Below, piece after piece: positions 44,468 through 52,746 of a stretch of DNA of 58,122 bases (its first letter is position 1; each line of letters starts with the position of its first letter). This DNA comes from Candidatus Sumerlaeota bacterium (GTDB lineage Bacteria > Sumerlaeota > Sumerlaeia > MWCT01 > JAUWMI01): positions 1 to 58,122 of the forward strand of contig JAUWMI010000030.1 of NCBI GenBank assembly GCA_030613245.1, given 5' to 3'. The translations under genes and the position numbers were made by a program. Below the pieces are notes generated by a model, which was not told the DNA's origin, made no database searches, and worked only from the letters and a program-made list of their open reading frames with translations.

Positions 44468-44620
44468 CTATTTCTTGTCGGACGGATAGATCAAATACTT
44501 CTCGCGAAGATTCTTGGCTGCTTCCAGGTCTTTCTGCCAGCTGGCAATGATGGAATCCACGCTTTCGGTCTTGATCCGTTCGTGGAGATTTTCCACTCCC
44601 ATGAGCGTGGAGGCGTACCT
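44468..44620 (-). pseudogene. C-terminal fragment of a NamZ (DUF1343) gene
   Basis: Read leftward it encodes about 50 residues starting RYASTLMGVENLHERIKTES and ending LIYPSDKK-stop. This matches the last 50 residues of the intact gene at 45720-46991 with few changes. The upstream 370 codons are missing; the amidase gene runs into it in another frame. Confidence 0.9.
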
Positions 44621-45396
44621 GGCGAAAGAGTTACATCGGGAGATGAAGGGCTCTTAATTGACATAGCAGGACTGGTGTCGGAATCCAAAGTTTTCAGATA
44701 TTTAATAATTCCATCGGCCAGACCTTCAGCCATCTTTTGGCGGAATTCAGGAGATGCCGCTTTAGTGTCATGATCGGTATTCTGCATGTAGAGCATCTCA
44801 GGTAAGATCGTGGGCACATCAGCCCAATTAAATCCAGATATATCCGATCTTGGCCTAAGTCCCGCGTCAGGGATACCTACATAAGAAGAGTAAGCTTCCT
44901 GAACGATCTGTGCTGCTTTGAGGCTCTCTTCATAGATGTCATCAGTCCATCCTTCCGTAAGTGCGGGATAAAGCGTAAAACAGCTGTTGGACCTACCGGC
45001 ATTGCAATGAAGACGTATGAAGAGATCAGCTTTTGCGCTGTTTGCAATAGCCGCGCGTTCACTGTTGCAGAGTTGTACATCTGCAGTGACGCGCGTCATC
45101 ACAACCGTCACACCTTCCGAGATGAGAAGCCCATGAAGACGAAGTCCCACATCGAGATTAACCGTATGTTCAGGACCTGAAATCGAACCTCTGGTTCCAG
45201 GCGAAACGCATGGTTTGGTTTTAGTTGCGCCCGGCCCGATGGGTTCATGAGTGTTGTCACCATGGAGCTGATGACCAGGATCTATACACACTATCCTGTC
45301 TTCAACGCCACTTGCGGAATATAGATCTCCCTTCATTATACAGAAAAAAGATAAAAACATACAAATTGTGATCCTGAAAAACTTACCCGTTATCAT
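44491..45396 (-). CDS. N-acetylmuramoyl-L-alanine amidase (Amidase_3) with a foreign C-terminal tail
   Basis: Cleaves the bond between MurNAc and the stem peptide. 301 residues with a signal peptide (ITICMFLSFFCIMKGDLYSA). The zinc ligands lie in CIDPGHQ, PEHTVNLDVG and FIRLHCNAG, and the catalytic Glu in ILPEMLYMQN. The catalytic domain is complete by about residue 245. The last 38 residues or so (from RSWEWKIS) are an out-of-frame reading of the namZ fragment at 44468-44620, so the original C-terminus was lost in a rearrangement. It is probably still active. It lies third from the end of the leftward peptidoglycan gene block. Confidence 0.88.
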   Translation of the reverse strand: MITGKFFRITICMFLSFFCIMKGDLYSASGVEDRIVCIDPGHQLHGDNTHEPIGPGATKTKPCVSPGTRGSISGPEHTVNLDVGLRLHGLLISEGVTVVMTRVTADVQLCNSERAAIANSAKADLFIRLHCNAGRSNSCFTLYPALTEGWTDDIYEESLKAAQIVQEAYSSYVGIPDAGLRPRSDISGFNWADVPTILPEMLYMQNTDHDTKAASPEFRQKMAEGLADGIIKYLKTLDSDTSPAMSIKSPSSPDVTLSPGTPPRSWEWKISTNGSRPKAWIPSLPAGRKTWKQPRIFARSI

Positions 45397-45439
45397 GGTT
45401 TCTCCTTTGAAAACAGATTTGGAACGAACAGCTTTAGCT

Positions 45440-45691
45440 TCAGTTTAGTTGCTTCCGGCGGTACAGGATACCTACGAGCAGCGCCACTGGAAACGCGATG
45501 GCGAAACAGAAAAGCAGTGCGCGGGCAATGTAGTGGACCTCCACTGACCACCCGAGCCACCCTTCCAATGGAATAACAATTGCTGAGGTAACCAGCCCCC
45601 ATATCAATATGGCAGAGATCGTTCCCGCGAAGCTGGCAATCCAAAAGCGCCTGCAGGATGTATGGGAGATGGCCGCCGAAGCCGCACTCAA
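45440..45691 (-). CDS. Small two-helix membrane protein, unknown
   Basis: 83 residues with two membrane segments (WIASFAGTISAILIWGLVTS and ARALLFCFAIAFPVALLVGI) and a basic end RRKQLN. No ATG is present; the frame would start at TTG 45691 or a nearby rare codon, and no strong ribosome binding site is seen, so the start and even its reality are uncertain. It sits between namZ and the amidase on the same strand. Confidence 0.45.
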   Translation of the reverse strand: MSAASAAISHTSCRRFWIASFAGTISAILIWGLVTSAIVIPLEGWLGWSVEVHYIARALLFCFAIAFPVALLVGILYRRKQLN

Positions 45692-45719
45692 AATGCCGTC
45701 TGTGCCTATTTTAGCCCGA

Positions 45720-46991
45720 CTATTTCTTGCCGGACGGATAGATCAAGTACTTCTTGCGAAGCTTCTTGAACGCTTCCAGGTCATCCTGCCAGCCAGCAAT
45801 GATGGAATCCACACTTTCGGTCTTGATCCGTTCGTGGAGATTCTCCACCCCCATGAGCGTGGACGCGTAGCGCGTAATCTTCACCTGATCCGGGTACATT
45901 TCATAGGCGGTCTTGAGGGTGTAGAGCGCCGTCCGAATCGGGTCAAACCTCTCGCGGTCCATCACGTGCACCGCGATACCGCCGCAATACTCGCCCCTCC
46001 AATCGGCAAAGCTGGGTATGAAGAATGCCGGACGAAAGCGCATACCCGGCAGTCGTAGTGCGTTCAATTTCTTCGCCAGCTCAATCCCATTAACAAACGG
46101 TGCGCCTATTTGCTCGAAGGGCTTGGTCGTTCCCCGGCCTTCGCTCAGATTGCTCCCTTCAAAAACACACATGCCGGGATACACGGTTGCCGTATCGAGG
46201 GTAGGCATGTTCGGCGAGGGTTGCACCCACGGCCGGCCGGTGTCTTCGAAGTACTGCTCCCGGGTATAACCGGGGATCGGAATCACTTGAAGCTCCACTT
46301 TCGGGTCCATCCACTCTCCGTTCACCAGCCTAGCCACTTCCCCCGGCGTCATGCCATGTCGGGTCGCGACACCAAAGGGGTGGCCCGGCCACAATCTGCC
46401 GACGATCCCCAGGTCTTTGCGGTTTGGCGCTCCCTCCACTTTGTGCGCGCCGATCGGATTGGGACGGTCAACAACGATGAACTTCACGCCGTTCTGCGCT
46501 GCTGCTTCCATCGCGTGGGTCATGCTCCACAGGAAGGTGTAAAAGCGAACTCCCACGCACTGGAAGTCGAAAATCAGCACGTCCACGTTCTCTAATTGCT
46601 CCTTGCTCGGCGCTCTCTGAGTGCGGTAGACTGAATAGACCGGCACGCTGGTATAGGGGTCAATGTAGTGGGTGACCCGGCCTCCGGCCTGGACATCTCC
46701 CCGAAGCCCATGCTCCGCGGCAAAAAACGCCACCAGCTCGATATCCTTTGCCTCGTTGATAATGTCGGCGGTCAGGTTCAGCTGTCCGTCCACGCCGGTG
46801 GGATTCGTCAGGAGCGCCACCCGTTTTCCCTTAATGGCTTTCAGCAAAGCTTGCACCTGCTGCTGGCTGGAATCAGCCGAATCCTCTGCCGTCTTGGAAA
46901 TTGCTCCCTCCAATCCAATTGAACAAGAAAAAAGCATCAAACAGACAAGAGCTGCCCCAATACCTTTACCGATCCACCTGTTTCGATTCAT
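45720..46991 (-). CDS. namZ: Exo-beta-N-acetylmuramidase, NamZ family (DUF1343, GH171)
   Basis: NamZ releases MurNAc from the non-reducing end of peptidoglycan fragments (Bacillus subtilis enzyme). 423 residues beginning with a signal peptide (ALVCLMLFSCSIGLEG, a possible lipobox at FSCS). Family motifs: RVALLTNPTGVD, FFAAEHGLRGDVQAG, IFDFQCVGVRFYTFLWSM, VVDRPNPIG, EGSNLSEGRGTTKPFEQIGA. The length is right for the family. GGAGGGC precedes the ATG. Partial copies of this gene lie at both ends of the block (44468-44620 and 50097-50174). Confidence 0.93.
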   Translation of the reverse strand: MNRNRWIGKGIGAALVCLMLFSCSIGLEGAISKTAEDSADSSQQQVQALLKAIKGKRVALLTNPTGVDGQLNLTADIINEAKDIELVAFFAAEHGLRGDVQAGGRVTHYIDPYTSVPVYSVYRTQRAPSKEQLENVDVLIFDFQCVGVRFYTFLWSMTHAMEAAAQNGVKFIVVDRPNPIGAHKVEGAPNRKDLGIVGRLWPGHPFGVATRHGMTPGEVARLVNGEWMDPKVELQVIPIPGYTREQYFEDTGRPWVQPSPNMPTLDTATVYPGMCVFEGSNLSEGRGTTKPFEQIGAPFVNGIELAKKLNALRLPGMRFRPAFFIPSFADWRGEYCGGIAVHVMDRERFDPIRTALYTLKTAYEMYPDQVKITRYASTLMGVENLHERIKTESVDSIIAGWQDDLEAFKKLRKKYLIYPSGKK

Positions 46992-47150
46992 GATTCAAAA
47001 GCCCTCCTAGTCTGGATTTTCCCAATAACTCCTTATTATCCATTCCTCTTTCATCGGCACAAATCTCCACTGCAATAGCTCCGTGCCGTTCACATGTACC
47101 CTGCCCTCAGTATTTACAGACAGGCCATTGTTGACCCAAAAGCGGTAAGC

Positions 47151-48653
47151 CTATGGTCTTCGCGGAGTAATGATCCTGTAATGGGTTGTTTTCGCTCCTT
47201 TCGACAAAGGAGTGCATTTCAAAGAAGTCACGGCTCCGGCAGAAACCTCAAGGCCGGTATAGATTCGATCCGGCGAGCCGGGAACCGATACTTTCAGGGT
47301 GTGCTTTCCCGGGTTGACTTTGAGGAAGGCGAAGAACCCGTCAGCGCCGGAAGTCCATTTTTCAGCATGGTCTTTCAGTTCCAGGAACGCATCTTCTATA
47401 GGGTTACCACTCTGATCGACGACGCAGCCACTGAGAATTCCATGTTTGGGATTCGTCTTCCACGGCAACTCCGGGATGGGCGCCTTTTCTTTGTAAATGC
47501 TCTTGAGGAACTTCTCCCGTCCTTCATCACCTGTAATCGAACCGCTTCCCCAAACGACAGTTCCCAGCCCCCCTTTCTTCCGGGCGTACTGGATCTCGGC
47601 GATCAGCTCATCGGCACCGTATCGGCCGCGCATACCACCTACCCAATGCTCGCCCCCGACTTTGCCGACAAAATAATCCGCCAATTCATCCCAATTCGGT
47701 TTCGGGTCCGGAATATCCCAGTACATCATTGGCATGAGGACATCCATCCCGCCTTGATGTATCCAAGTTACCGTGTCCTGGTAATAGTCGTGGTAGCCGC
47801 TGGAAAACTTGTCATAGCCGGGGATCGCGTTCCGATCATGGATTCCCCACGCTGCACATGAAACTACGAGCCAGGGTTTGACCGCTGCAATTTGCGCATA
47901 CAGATCATTAATTAGCTTGTTGAGCTGATCTCGCTGCCAGTCCTCCCAGCTCAACTTTTTCGGATTTCCATTACCCTTGAAACGCTTCTCACTAATTGGA
48001 TCATGGGAATACTTCGAACCGGGATAACGAATCCTGTCATAGTGAATACCATCCAGATCGTATCGCGTGACAAGATCGATCAGCACCTTGCGAATATGAG
48101 CCTGAACACCAGGGACGCCGGGACTAAAATAAATGTATTCCCCTGCGCCGGTCATCGGTTTCCCATCGGCATCATGGCAGACCCAGGACTCTTCCGTTTC
48201 GGGTCCGTGAAGGTGATACATATGCTCCGGGGTACTGTGTGGCGGTGGATTCTTTCCCTGCCACATCGGTATCGGATTCACATAAGCGTGTAATTCGATG
48301 CCCCGGCTGTGTGCTTGTTCGATCGCAAAGGCCAGGGGATCCCATCCCGGGTCTTTTCCACCGATTAAGGGCGACCAGGGTTCATACTGGCTGGGATAAA
48401 GCACGTCGGCCTGACCTCGCACCTGAAAAACAATAGCGTTCAAGTTAACCTTTTCCAACCTGTCGAGAGTCCGCACAATTTTTTCACGACACTTCTCCGG
48501 ATCGGCGTCCGGCCACCCAAACCGGGACGCCCAGGCTGCACGAAATTCGGGCGACGCCGACACAGCCTCTTGGCTTGCCAAAAGGTGTGGTGTCACGGTT
48601 GTTAAGAAAATCATCGAGAAGAAGATGATCGATTGTCTGTGTTTCGAGTTCAT
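47151..48653 (-). CDS. DigH/YngK-like glycosidase (GHL10, DUF187) with C-terminal carboxypeptidase-regulatory-like domain
   Basis: The start at ATG 48653 follows GGAAAGGAGTC. The 500-residue exported protein has a TIM barrel of the GHL10 family: EFRAAWASRFGWPDADPEK, LNAIVFQVRGQADVLYPS, IELHAYVNPIP, YDLDGIHYDRIRYP, VSCAAWGI, LMPMMYWDIP. E. coli DigH, a member, cuts glycan strands stripped of peptides by amidases. Here an amidase gene lies in the same block. After about residue 410 a beta-sandwich with GCVVDQSGNPIEDAFLEL follows (CarboxypepD_reg-like). Confidence 0.9.
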   Translation of the reverse strand: MNSKHRQSIIFFSMIFLTTVTPHLLASQEAVSASPEFRAAWASRFGWPDADPEKCREKIVRTLDRLEKVNLNAIVFQVRGQADVLYPSQYEPWSPLIGGKDPGWDPLAFAIEQAHSRGIELHAYVNPIPMWQGKNPPPHSTPEHMYHLHGPETEESWVCHDADGKPMTGAGEYIYFSPGVPGVQAHIRKVLIDLVTRYDLDGIHYDRIRYPGSKYSHDPISEKRFKGNGNPKKLSWEDWQRDQLNKLINDLYAQIAAVKPWLVVSCAAWGIHDRNAIPGYDKFSSGYHDYYQDTVTWIHQGGMDVLMPMMYWDIPDPKPNWDELADYFVGKVGGEHWVGGMRGRYGADELIAEIQYARKKGGLGTVVWGSGSITGDEGREKFLKSIYKEKAPIPELPWKTNPKHGILSGCVVDQSGNPIEDAFLELKDHAEKWTSGADGFFAFLKVNPGKHTLKVSVPGSPDRIYTGLEVSAGAVTSLKCTPLSKGAKTTHYRIITPRRP

Positions 48654-48738
48654 TGGGACGACTCCTTTCCTGAAAATTGAATACTGGGTATTATTACACA
48701 ACCCTCGTTGAGTTCACTCCCAATCTCGATCTTACACC

Positions 48739-50067
48739 TCAATCCAGCACCCGCTTTGCGAAGCAGAAGATTTTGAGTTTTCGCTCGTTGAAGTTTTCAT
48801 GTTCCGGATTAAAGCTGGTGTAGTGGACGTCCCCTCTTGAGGCTTCCAGATACTGATCGTCACCAAGGTAGATTGCAACATGACTGATTGTACCTCTTCT
48901 GCCGAGGAAGAACAACATATCCCCCCGGCGTAGTCCTTCCATGTACCACCGGGTGGCGACAAGAGAGCCAACATAGGCTTGCTGATAGGCGTCGCGGGGC
49001 ATATTGATCCCCTGGGATCGAAAAGACGACTGTATTAATCCCGAGCAGTCCACTCCATCAGAGGTTTTTCCTCCCCAGGCATAACGTGACCCCATCATCT
49101 GTTCGGCAATCTTAATAGCGTTTTCAATTCGTTCATGAGTGCGATTTTCACGGACTTCCACCTGGTTTTTGAGGATTGAGGCATTGGAGCCACCGGGCAA
49201 TTCAACAATCACATCGCTCCCTTTGTCACCTGCTTTTTTAAGGCGGGCTCCAAAGGGAATAAGCAACTCCTCTCCTTTCTTTTGATCCTTCAACACGTAT
49301 ACCTGGGGACCATTCTGATAACGAGCAAACCTCTTTGAATCCACCCGTTGAATCTGATCCCCCTTGATATATCCCACGTAACCTTCTAACGTCTGGCAGA
49401 GGAAGGAATCATCCGCGGTCTTCTTGAGTAAATAGACAGGATCACCCAGTAATCCCTGTGTCATCGGTTCACTTTTTTCGGTTGGTTTCGCATAACTGTA
49501 AGCATGAGGAACTTTCACCAGGGCAAATTTCAACTTGCCCAAGTTTTCACTCGGAAGCACTTCCACCTGGTTGTCTACATTCTCAAACCCGAGATATTGT
49601 AAAAAGAGCAGCAGAGAAGTCAGGTTTTCTTCATAACCCACAAAGCCGCTCAGCAGGAGTTGATTCTCGCTTTTCCACTCGCCCTGAACGTCGAAGGGGA
49701 ACAGCTTCCTGTCCGTGATCATTTCACTCTTGAATAAATCAAGATACTGACTAATACGCTCAGGTTTACCTTTCAGGTCCGGTTGCACCTTTCCAACGAG
49801 TCGTTCATAGAAAACCTGGGAACGGCTCTTACCTCTCTCGCCCCCCATTCGAATCCCGCGGCGAACCTCGTTCGGATCCATATGACTCGTCACCGCATCT
49901 TCTGGTGTGACAGTGGGTTTAACACGTAATGCCTGCTCTTGATCCTCTTTTACCTTTTCAAGGGCCTCCTGAGCTCCTGATGGTGTTTGACTCCAAAGCA
50001 GAAATGCCAACAAAGTTAAGGCAAGTACAATCTTTAGTCCCGAAATTTGTGATAGTTGTTTCTTCAT
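48739..50067 (-). CDS. NlpC/P60 cell-wall peptidase with SH3-like domains
   Basis: The start at ATG 50067 follows GGGAGGAAC. 442 residues: a signal peptide, a domain of about 130 residues (SQVFYERLVGKVQPDLKGKP on), one or two SH3b-like domains (about 200-320, VYLLKKTADDSFLCQTLEGY), then NlpC/P60 at about 325-440. The catalytic Cys is in DGVDCSGLIQSSF and the His in GTISHVAIYLG, with a third polar residue in GDVHYTSF. Members cut gamma-D-Glu-diaminopimelate or L-Ala-D-Glu bonds in stem peptides. First gene of the peptidoglycan block. Confidence 0.93.
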   Translation of the reverse strand: MKKQLSQISGLKIVLALTLLAFLLWSQTPSGAQEALEKVKEDQEQALRVKPTVTPEDAVTSHMDPNEVRRGIRMGGERGKSRSQVFYERLVGKVQPDLKGKPERISQYLDLFKSEMITDRKLFPFDVQGEWKSENQLLLSGFVGYEENLTSLLLFLQYLGFENVDNQVEVLPSENLGKLKFALVKVPHAYSYAKPTEKSEPMTQGLLGDPVYLLKKTADDSFLCQTLEGYVGYIKGDQIQRVDSKRFARYQNGPQVYVLKDQKKGEELLIPFGARLKKAGDKGSDVIVELPGGSNASILKNQVEVRENRTHERIENAIKIAEQMMGSRYAWGGKTSDGVDCSGLIQSSFRSQGINMPRDAYQQAYVGSLVATRWYMEGLRRGDMLFFLGRRGTISHVAIYLGDDQYLEASRGDVHYTSFNPEHENFNERKLKIFCFAKRVLD

Positions 50068-50096
50068 TGTTCCTCCCATTATGTATAAATTGGCCG

Positions 50097-50174
50097 CTGC
50101 AATCTAATTGAACAAGAAAAAAGCGTCAAACAGATAAGAGCTGCCCCAATACCTTTACCTATTCACCTGTTTCG
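50097..50174 (-). pseudogene. 5' remnant of a namZ gene
   Basis: This stretch matches codons 3-28 of namZ (CAAACAGATAAGAGCTGCCC here; CAAACAGACAAGAGCTGCCC in namZ, plus strand) but has an early stop (TAG at codon 6) and no continuation. Together with the C-terminal fragment at 44468-44620 it shows that namZ sequences flank the block. Confidence 0.85.
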
Positions 50175-50175
50175 G

Positions 50176-50199
50176 CGTCTAGTGCAGTGGTTGTTAGAA
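50176..50199 (-). other. Half attC site (R'' and L'' arms only)
   Basis: Leftward it reads TTCTAACAACCACTGCACTAGACG, an R''/L'' arm. The expected L' and R' arms are absent; namZ-derived sequence begins one base later. The R'' arm belongs to the 18-bp inverted repeat shared with 52131-52148. Confidence 0.55.
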
Positions 50200-50209
50200 T
50201 TCAAGTTTC
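50192..50209. repeat. 18-bp inverted repeat, left end of the 603-codon cassette
   Basis: TGTTAGAATTCAAGTTTC here is the exact inverse of GAAACTTGAATTCTAACA at 52131-52148. The pair lies 13 bp past the stop and about 100 bp before the start of the gene between them. Confidence 0.9.
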
Positions 50210-50221
50210 ATATATTATGGA

Positions 50222-52033
50222 TCAGAACTGAATACAGAAAAGTTCTTTTTCTAGTTTTTCTAATTCGGCGAGTAATTTATCTTTCACACTTTTTGATTCT
50301 TCTATCACGGTAGAGAATAGATTTTTATAGTAATTAATTCCATCTTGTAAATTATTTTGAAAGGACTTAAAATATTTAATTTGTTTTTCCCTAAGTGGTT
50401 TAAGACTTTCCTCAACCATTTTTCTTAAATAATCCACATACATATCTAATTCTTTGACGAACATATTTGGACGACAATTATCGTTCAAAATATTTATCCT
50501 ACCATATATATGAGCTACCATTTCTTGCAGCGAAACAACCCTTGAAAAATAAGCTAAATTCGGCCCCGGACAAATAGAAACCCCGTTTCCTTCTACCGTT
50601 GTGTCCAGGTTATTTACCAGCAAAGCCGATGTACCCAGCCCAACACAAATGCATGCTTTTTCAACAATTTTACTAAATAAATTTTCATGTTCATCTTGGT
50701 CAAGAGATTCTTGCTCAAGTTTCTTGATTTTTAGATTTTGATATTGACGTGAAGCCGTGCAAATAGCTTGTTTGGTAAATTCTGTATTTGAGATAAGAAG
50801 TTTTTTGGGACAAGCACTTCCGGGTCTTCCTCTTTCTATTAATACCTGTTTTTGTTCATCTTTGGTATTGCCCTTTATAGTATTAAAAGGAATTCCGAGA
50901 GGAGAAATATTACTTAAATAAAGATCTTCCCCTTTTGTATTAGTCAATAATCCAAGTGTGGTTTGATCTACATTGGTAACTTCCGGTACCAAAAGAAACG
51001 GAGAAGCCCATCCCGTTGAAGCAACTTTGTAATAATTGAAGAGAAAATCTTGCTCTTTTGAATTACTAATACCGCCTTGAACGGTAATTTTAGTGTATAA
51101 AGGAGTGTCGGAAAAAGGTTTGTTTCTCTTTTTCAGGGCTGTGACAAATAGTTCATGAGTTAAGTGGATAAGTTCTTCTTTGTGCTTTTTGAATTCTTCT
51201 AAGATTGGTCCTAACAGGTAACCTTCGCTGGCAAAACAATGACCGCCGCAATTTAGACCTGATTCAATACGATACTCTGATACCCACAAGCCTTTTTTTG
51301 CTAGAAATCTGCCTTGTGTTAAAGCTGACCGATAGTCACTAACTTTTAATATGATCCCTTTTTTTAGAAAGCCATTCTCGTCGGGATAAAAATCCTCAAA
51401 ATTTGCCATGTAGCTATATAATCGTGCATTTATACCCGCCGATAAAACGATGGATGAATTCAAATCACTTAAAGCAAATCCGCGTAAGGCAGCATGCCCG
51501 TCGTTATGCTCAATTGAAAGTTCTTTTCCCCCGTTGAAATTTGCCTTATCAAGTTTGGTCATGATATTTACATCTATTGAACCTACAAACAAATTTTCTC
51601 TTAACCAGTTTTGCATCTTTTTTACGGTTTCATTATCTTTAGTTTGAAGCATTTTATTATAAACATGCCTTAACTTTGAATCATCGGGCAACATTTCTAA
51701 ATATTTAATGATTTCGCTTCCTTTTTCAAATGAAGAGGCTCTCAATTCTTTAAATTTCTTCTTCACAATATTGTCGATTAGATTTAAATATGAAGTAATT
51801 CTTCTAGCCCGGAAATCGTCTTCGCTTTTGCCAATAGCAACAAAAGGCATATTCATTTTTTTACAATAAAATCCTCGCATTTTTTCCATAAGAGAGTCGT
51901 CCACAAGTGAAATTACAGAAGAAATTCCGTATTTAGCAACTTTGATTGGCGTATCCATAGAAAAGCCAATTCCCATTACTGGAATATGAAATTTATGAAC
52001 AGTCATTTTTGTTATCAGCCTCTTAATATTCAT
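50222..52033 (-). CDS. Large AT-rich protein with TIM-barrel flavoprotein-like N-terminus, unknown
   Basis: 603 residues. Residues 10-45 (FHIPVMGIGFSMDTPIKVAK, then GISSVISLVDD) recall the first strand-loop units of nitronate monooxygenase / FMN TIM barrels. Later blocks include SGLNCGGHCFASEGYLLGPI, TKITVQGGISNSKEQDFLFN, SPFLLVPEV and GRPGSACPKKLL. These give three conserved-looking Cys sites (CGGHC, ACPKK, ICTAS). I recall similar uncharacterised proteins in Bacteroidota, but cannot name a function. GC content is far below that of its neighbours and codons are A/T-ended, which points to recent transfer. It is bounded by an 18-bp inverted repeat and attC-like arms: a large integron cassette. 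Confidence 0.75.
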   Translation of the reverse strand: MNIKRLITKMTVHKFHIPVMGIGFSMDTPIKVAKYGISSVISLVDDSLMEKMRGFYCKKMNMPFVAIGKSEDDFRARRITSYLNLIDNIVKKKFKELRASSFEKGSEIIKYLEMLPDDSKLRHVYNKMLQTKDNETVKKMQNWLRENLFVGSIDVNIMTKLDKANFNGGKELSIEHNDGHAALRGFALSDLNSSIVLSAGINARLYSYMANFEDFYPDENGFLKKGIILKVSDYRSALTQGRFLAKKGLWVSEYRIESGLNCGGHCFASEGYLLGPILEEFKKHKEELIHLTHELFVTALKKRNKPFSDTPLYTKITVQGGISNSKEQDFLFNYYKVASTGWASPFLLVPEVTNVDQTTLGLLTNTKGEDLYLSNISPLGIPFNTIKGNTKDEQKQVLIERGRPGSACPKKLLISNTEFTKQAICTASRQYQNLKIKKLEQESLDQDEHENLFSKIVEKACICVGLGTSALLVNNLDTTVEGNGVSICPGPNLAYFSRVVSLQEMVAHIYGRINILNDNCRPNMFVKELDMYVDYLRKMVEESLKPLREKQIKYFKSFQNNLQDGINYYKNLFSTVIEESKSVKDKLLAELEKLEKELFCIQF

Positions 52034-52130
52034 TTAGAGAAATAAATATAACATTTTATTTGAAAAGATAGTAGCTTGCAAAATAATATTTAAACAAATG
52101 TCTGGTTTTGTCGACAACTCAGAGACTTAC

Positions 52131-52148
52131 GAAACTTGAATTCTAACA
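52131..52148. repeat. 18-bp inverted repeat, right end of the 603-codon cassette
   Basis: GAAACTTGAATTCTAACA, the exact inverse of 50192-50209. It overlaps the R' core (TTCTAAC) of the attC-like site at 52141-52210. Confidence 0.9.
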
Positions 52149-52210
52149 TTGAGCTCAGGCGTTCGAACTTGGCGCGCCAAATTCAAATCGCCTGCAGTGA
52201 ATGGTTCGGT
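52141..52210 (-). other. attC-like integron recombination site D
   Basis: Leftward: R'' ACCGAAC, L'' ACTGCAGGCG, a palindromic terminal stem around TTGGCGCGCCAA, L' CGCCTGAGCTC, R' GTTAGAA. The stop codon of the upstream small gene is only 6 bp away, as in compact cassettes. It shares ACATTGAGCTCAGGCG with site E. Confidence 0.7.
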
Positions 52211-52216
52211 TCCTGT

Positions 52217-52468
52217 TCATTCCGAATTGCTTCTCTTCTTGCCTCGAAACATGCCGAGTATGCTCGAAAGAACAGCTCTGTCGGACACTTCGGCTGCTTT
52301 TTTCAAGATGATGGCCAAGAATGCACCAGTAATTATGCCAATGCCCAGCAGTCTGAGTTCGCCGTAAGGCAAGAAGACAACAACCAAACCCAGCAAGGAG
52401 GGGATGGCTAACGCAAGAACCGTTGAATAAGGAGGTGGAATTCTGTCCAGTTTCCCAAAGATGTTCAT
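52217..52468 (-). CDS. Small two-helix membrane protein (cassette gene)
   Basis: ATG 52468 has AAGGAGGG five bases upstream. The 83 residues begin MNIFGKLDRIPPPYSTVLAL and contain two hydrophobic stretches (VLALAIPSLLGLVVVFLPYG, LLGIGIITGAFLAIIL) and a basic tail (FRGKKRSNSE). The reading frame extends further upstream but would run through attC-like site E, so the ATG with the ribosome binding site is preferred. Such short membrane proteins are common in integron cassettes. Function unknown. Confidence 0.7.
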   Translation of the reverse strand: MNIFGKLDRIPPPYSTVLALAIPSLLGLVVVFLPYGELRLLGIGIITGAFLAIILKKAAEVSDRAVLSSILGMFRGKKRSNSE

Positions 52469-52495
52469 ACGACCCTCCTTCCTGTTTTTCCTAGA

Positions 52496-52547
52496 ACCGG
52501 ACATTGAGCTCAGGCGCCAAACGGTCGGCTCAAGCGCTTGGTTAGGC
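52496..52547 (-). other. attC-like integron recombination site E
   Basis: Leftward: R'' GCCTAAC, L'' TTGAGCCGACCG, a short loop, L' CGCCTGAGCTCAA, R' GTCCGGT (degenerate). TTGAG pairs with CTCAA. The base order strongly resembles classic attC arms (GCCTAAC followed by a TTGAGCCGAC-like L''). At 52 bp it is short. Confidence 0.6.
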
Positions 52548-52578
52548 AGGAATTCCCGACCTGGAACAGTGAACACGT

Positions 52579-52746
52579 TTACATCTGCGAGTATAAACGC
52601 GTCACCAGCAGATAAGAAAGCAAAAACAGCGCGATTGCAATGATAAAGTAGATTGTCGATTTCAGGTACGAGGTCCTTATGACTCTCCGATTCAGGAACT
52701 TGGCAATCTTAACCCATTTCGAAGATGTAGATAGTCTGTGTTCCAT
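52579..52746 (-). CDS. Small single-helix membrane protein (cassette gene)
   Basis: ATG 52746 follows GGAGGCGGAGAGA. 55 residues: a basic leader (MEHRLSTSSKWVKIAKFLNR) and one membrane helix (IYFIIAIALFLLSYLLVTRL) near the C-terminus. It precedes attC-like site E by 31 bp. No family recognised. Confidence 0.55.
   Translation of the reverse strand: MEHRLSTSSKWVKIAKFLNRRVIRTSYLKSTIYFIIAIALFLLSYLLVTRLYSQM

Noticed and set aside
50192-52148. Insertion sequence bounded by 18-bp inverted repeats
   Set aside because: The enclosed protein has no transposase motif and no target-site duplication is visible. Integron cassette logic explains the repeats better.
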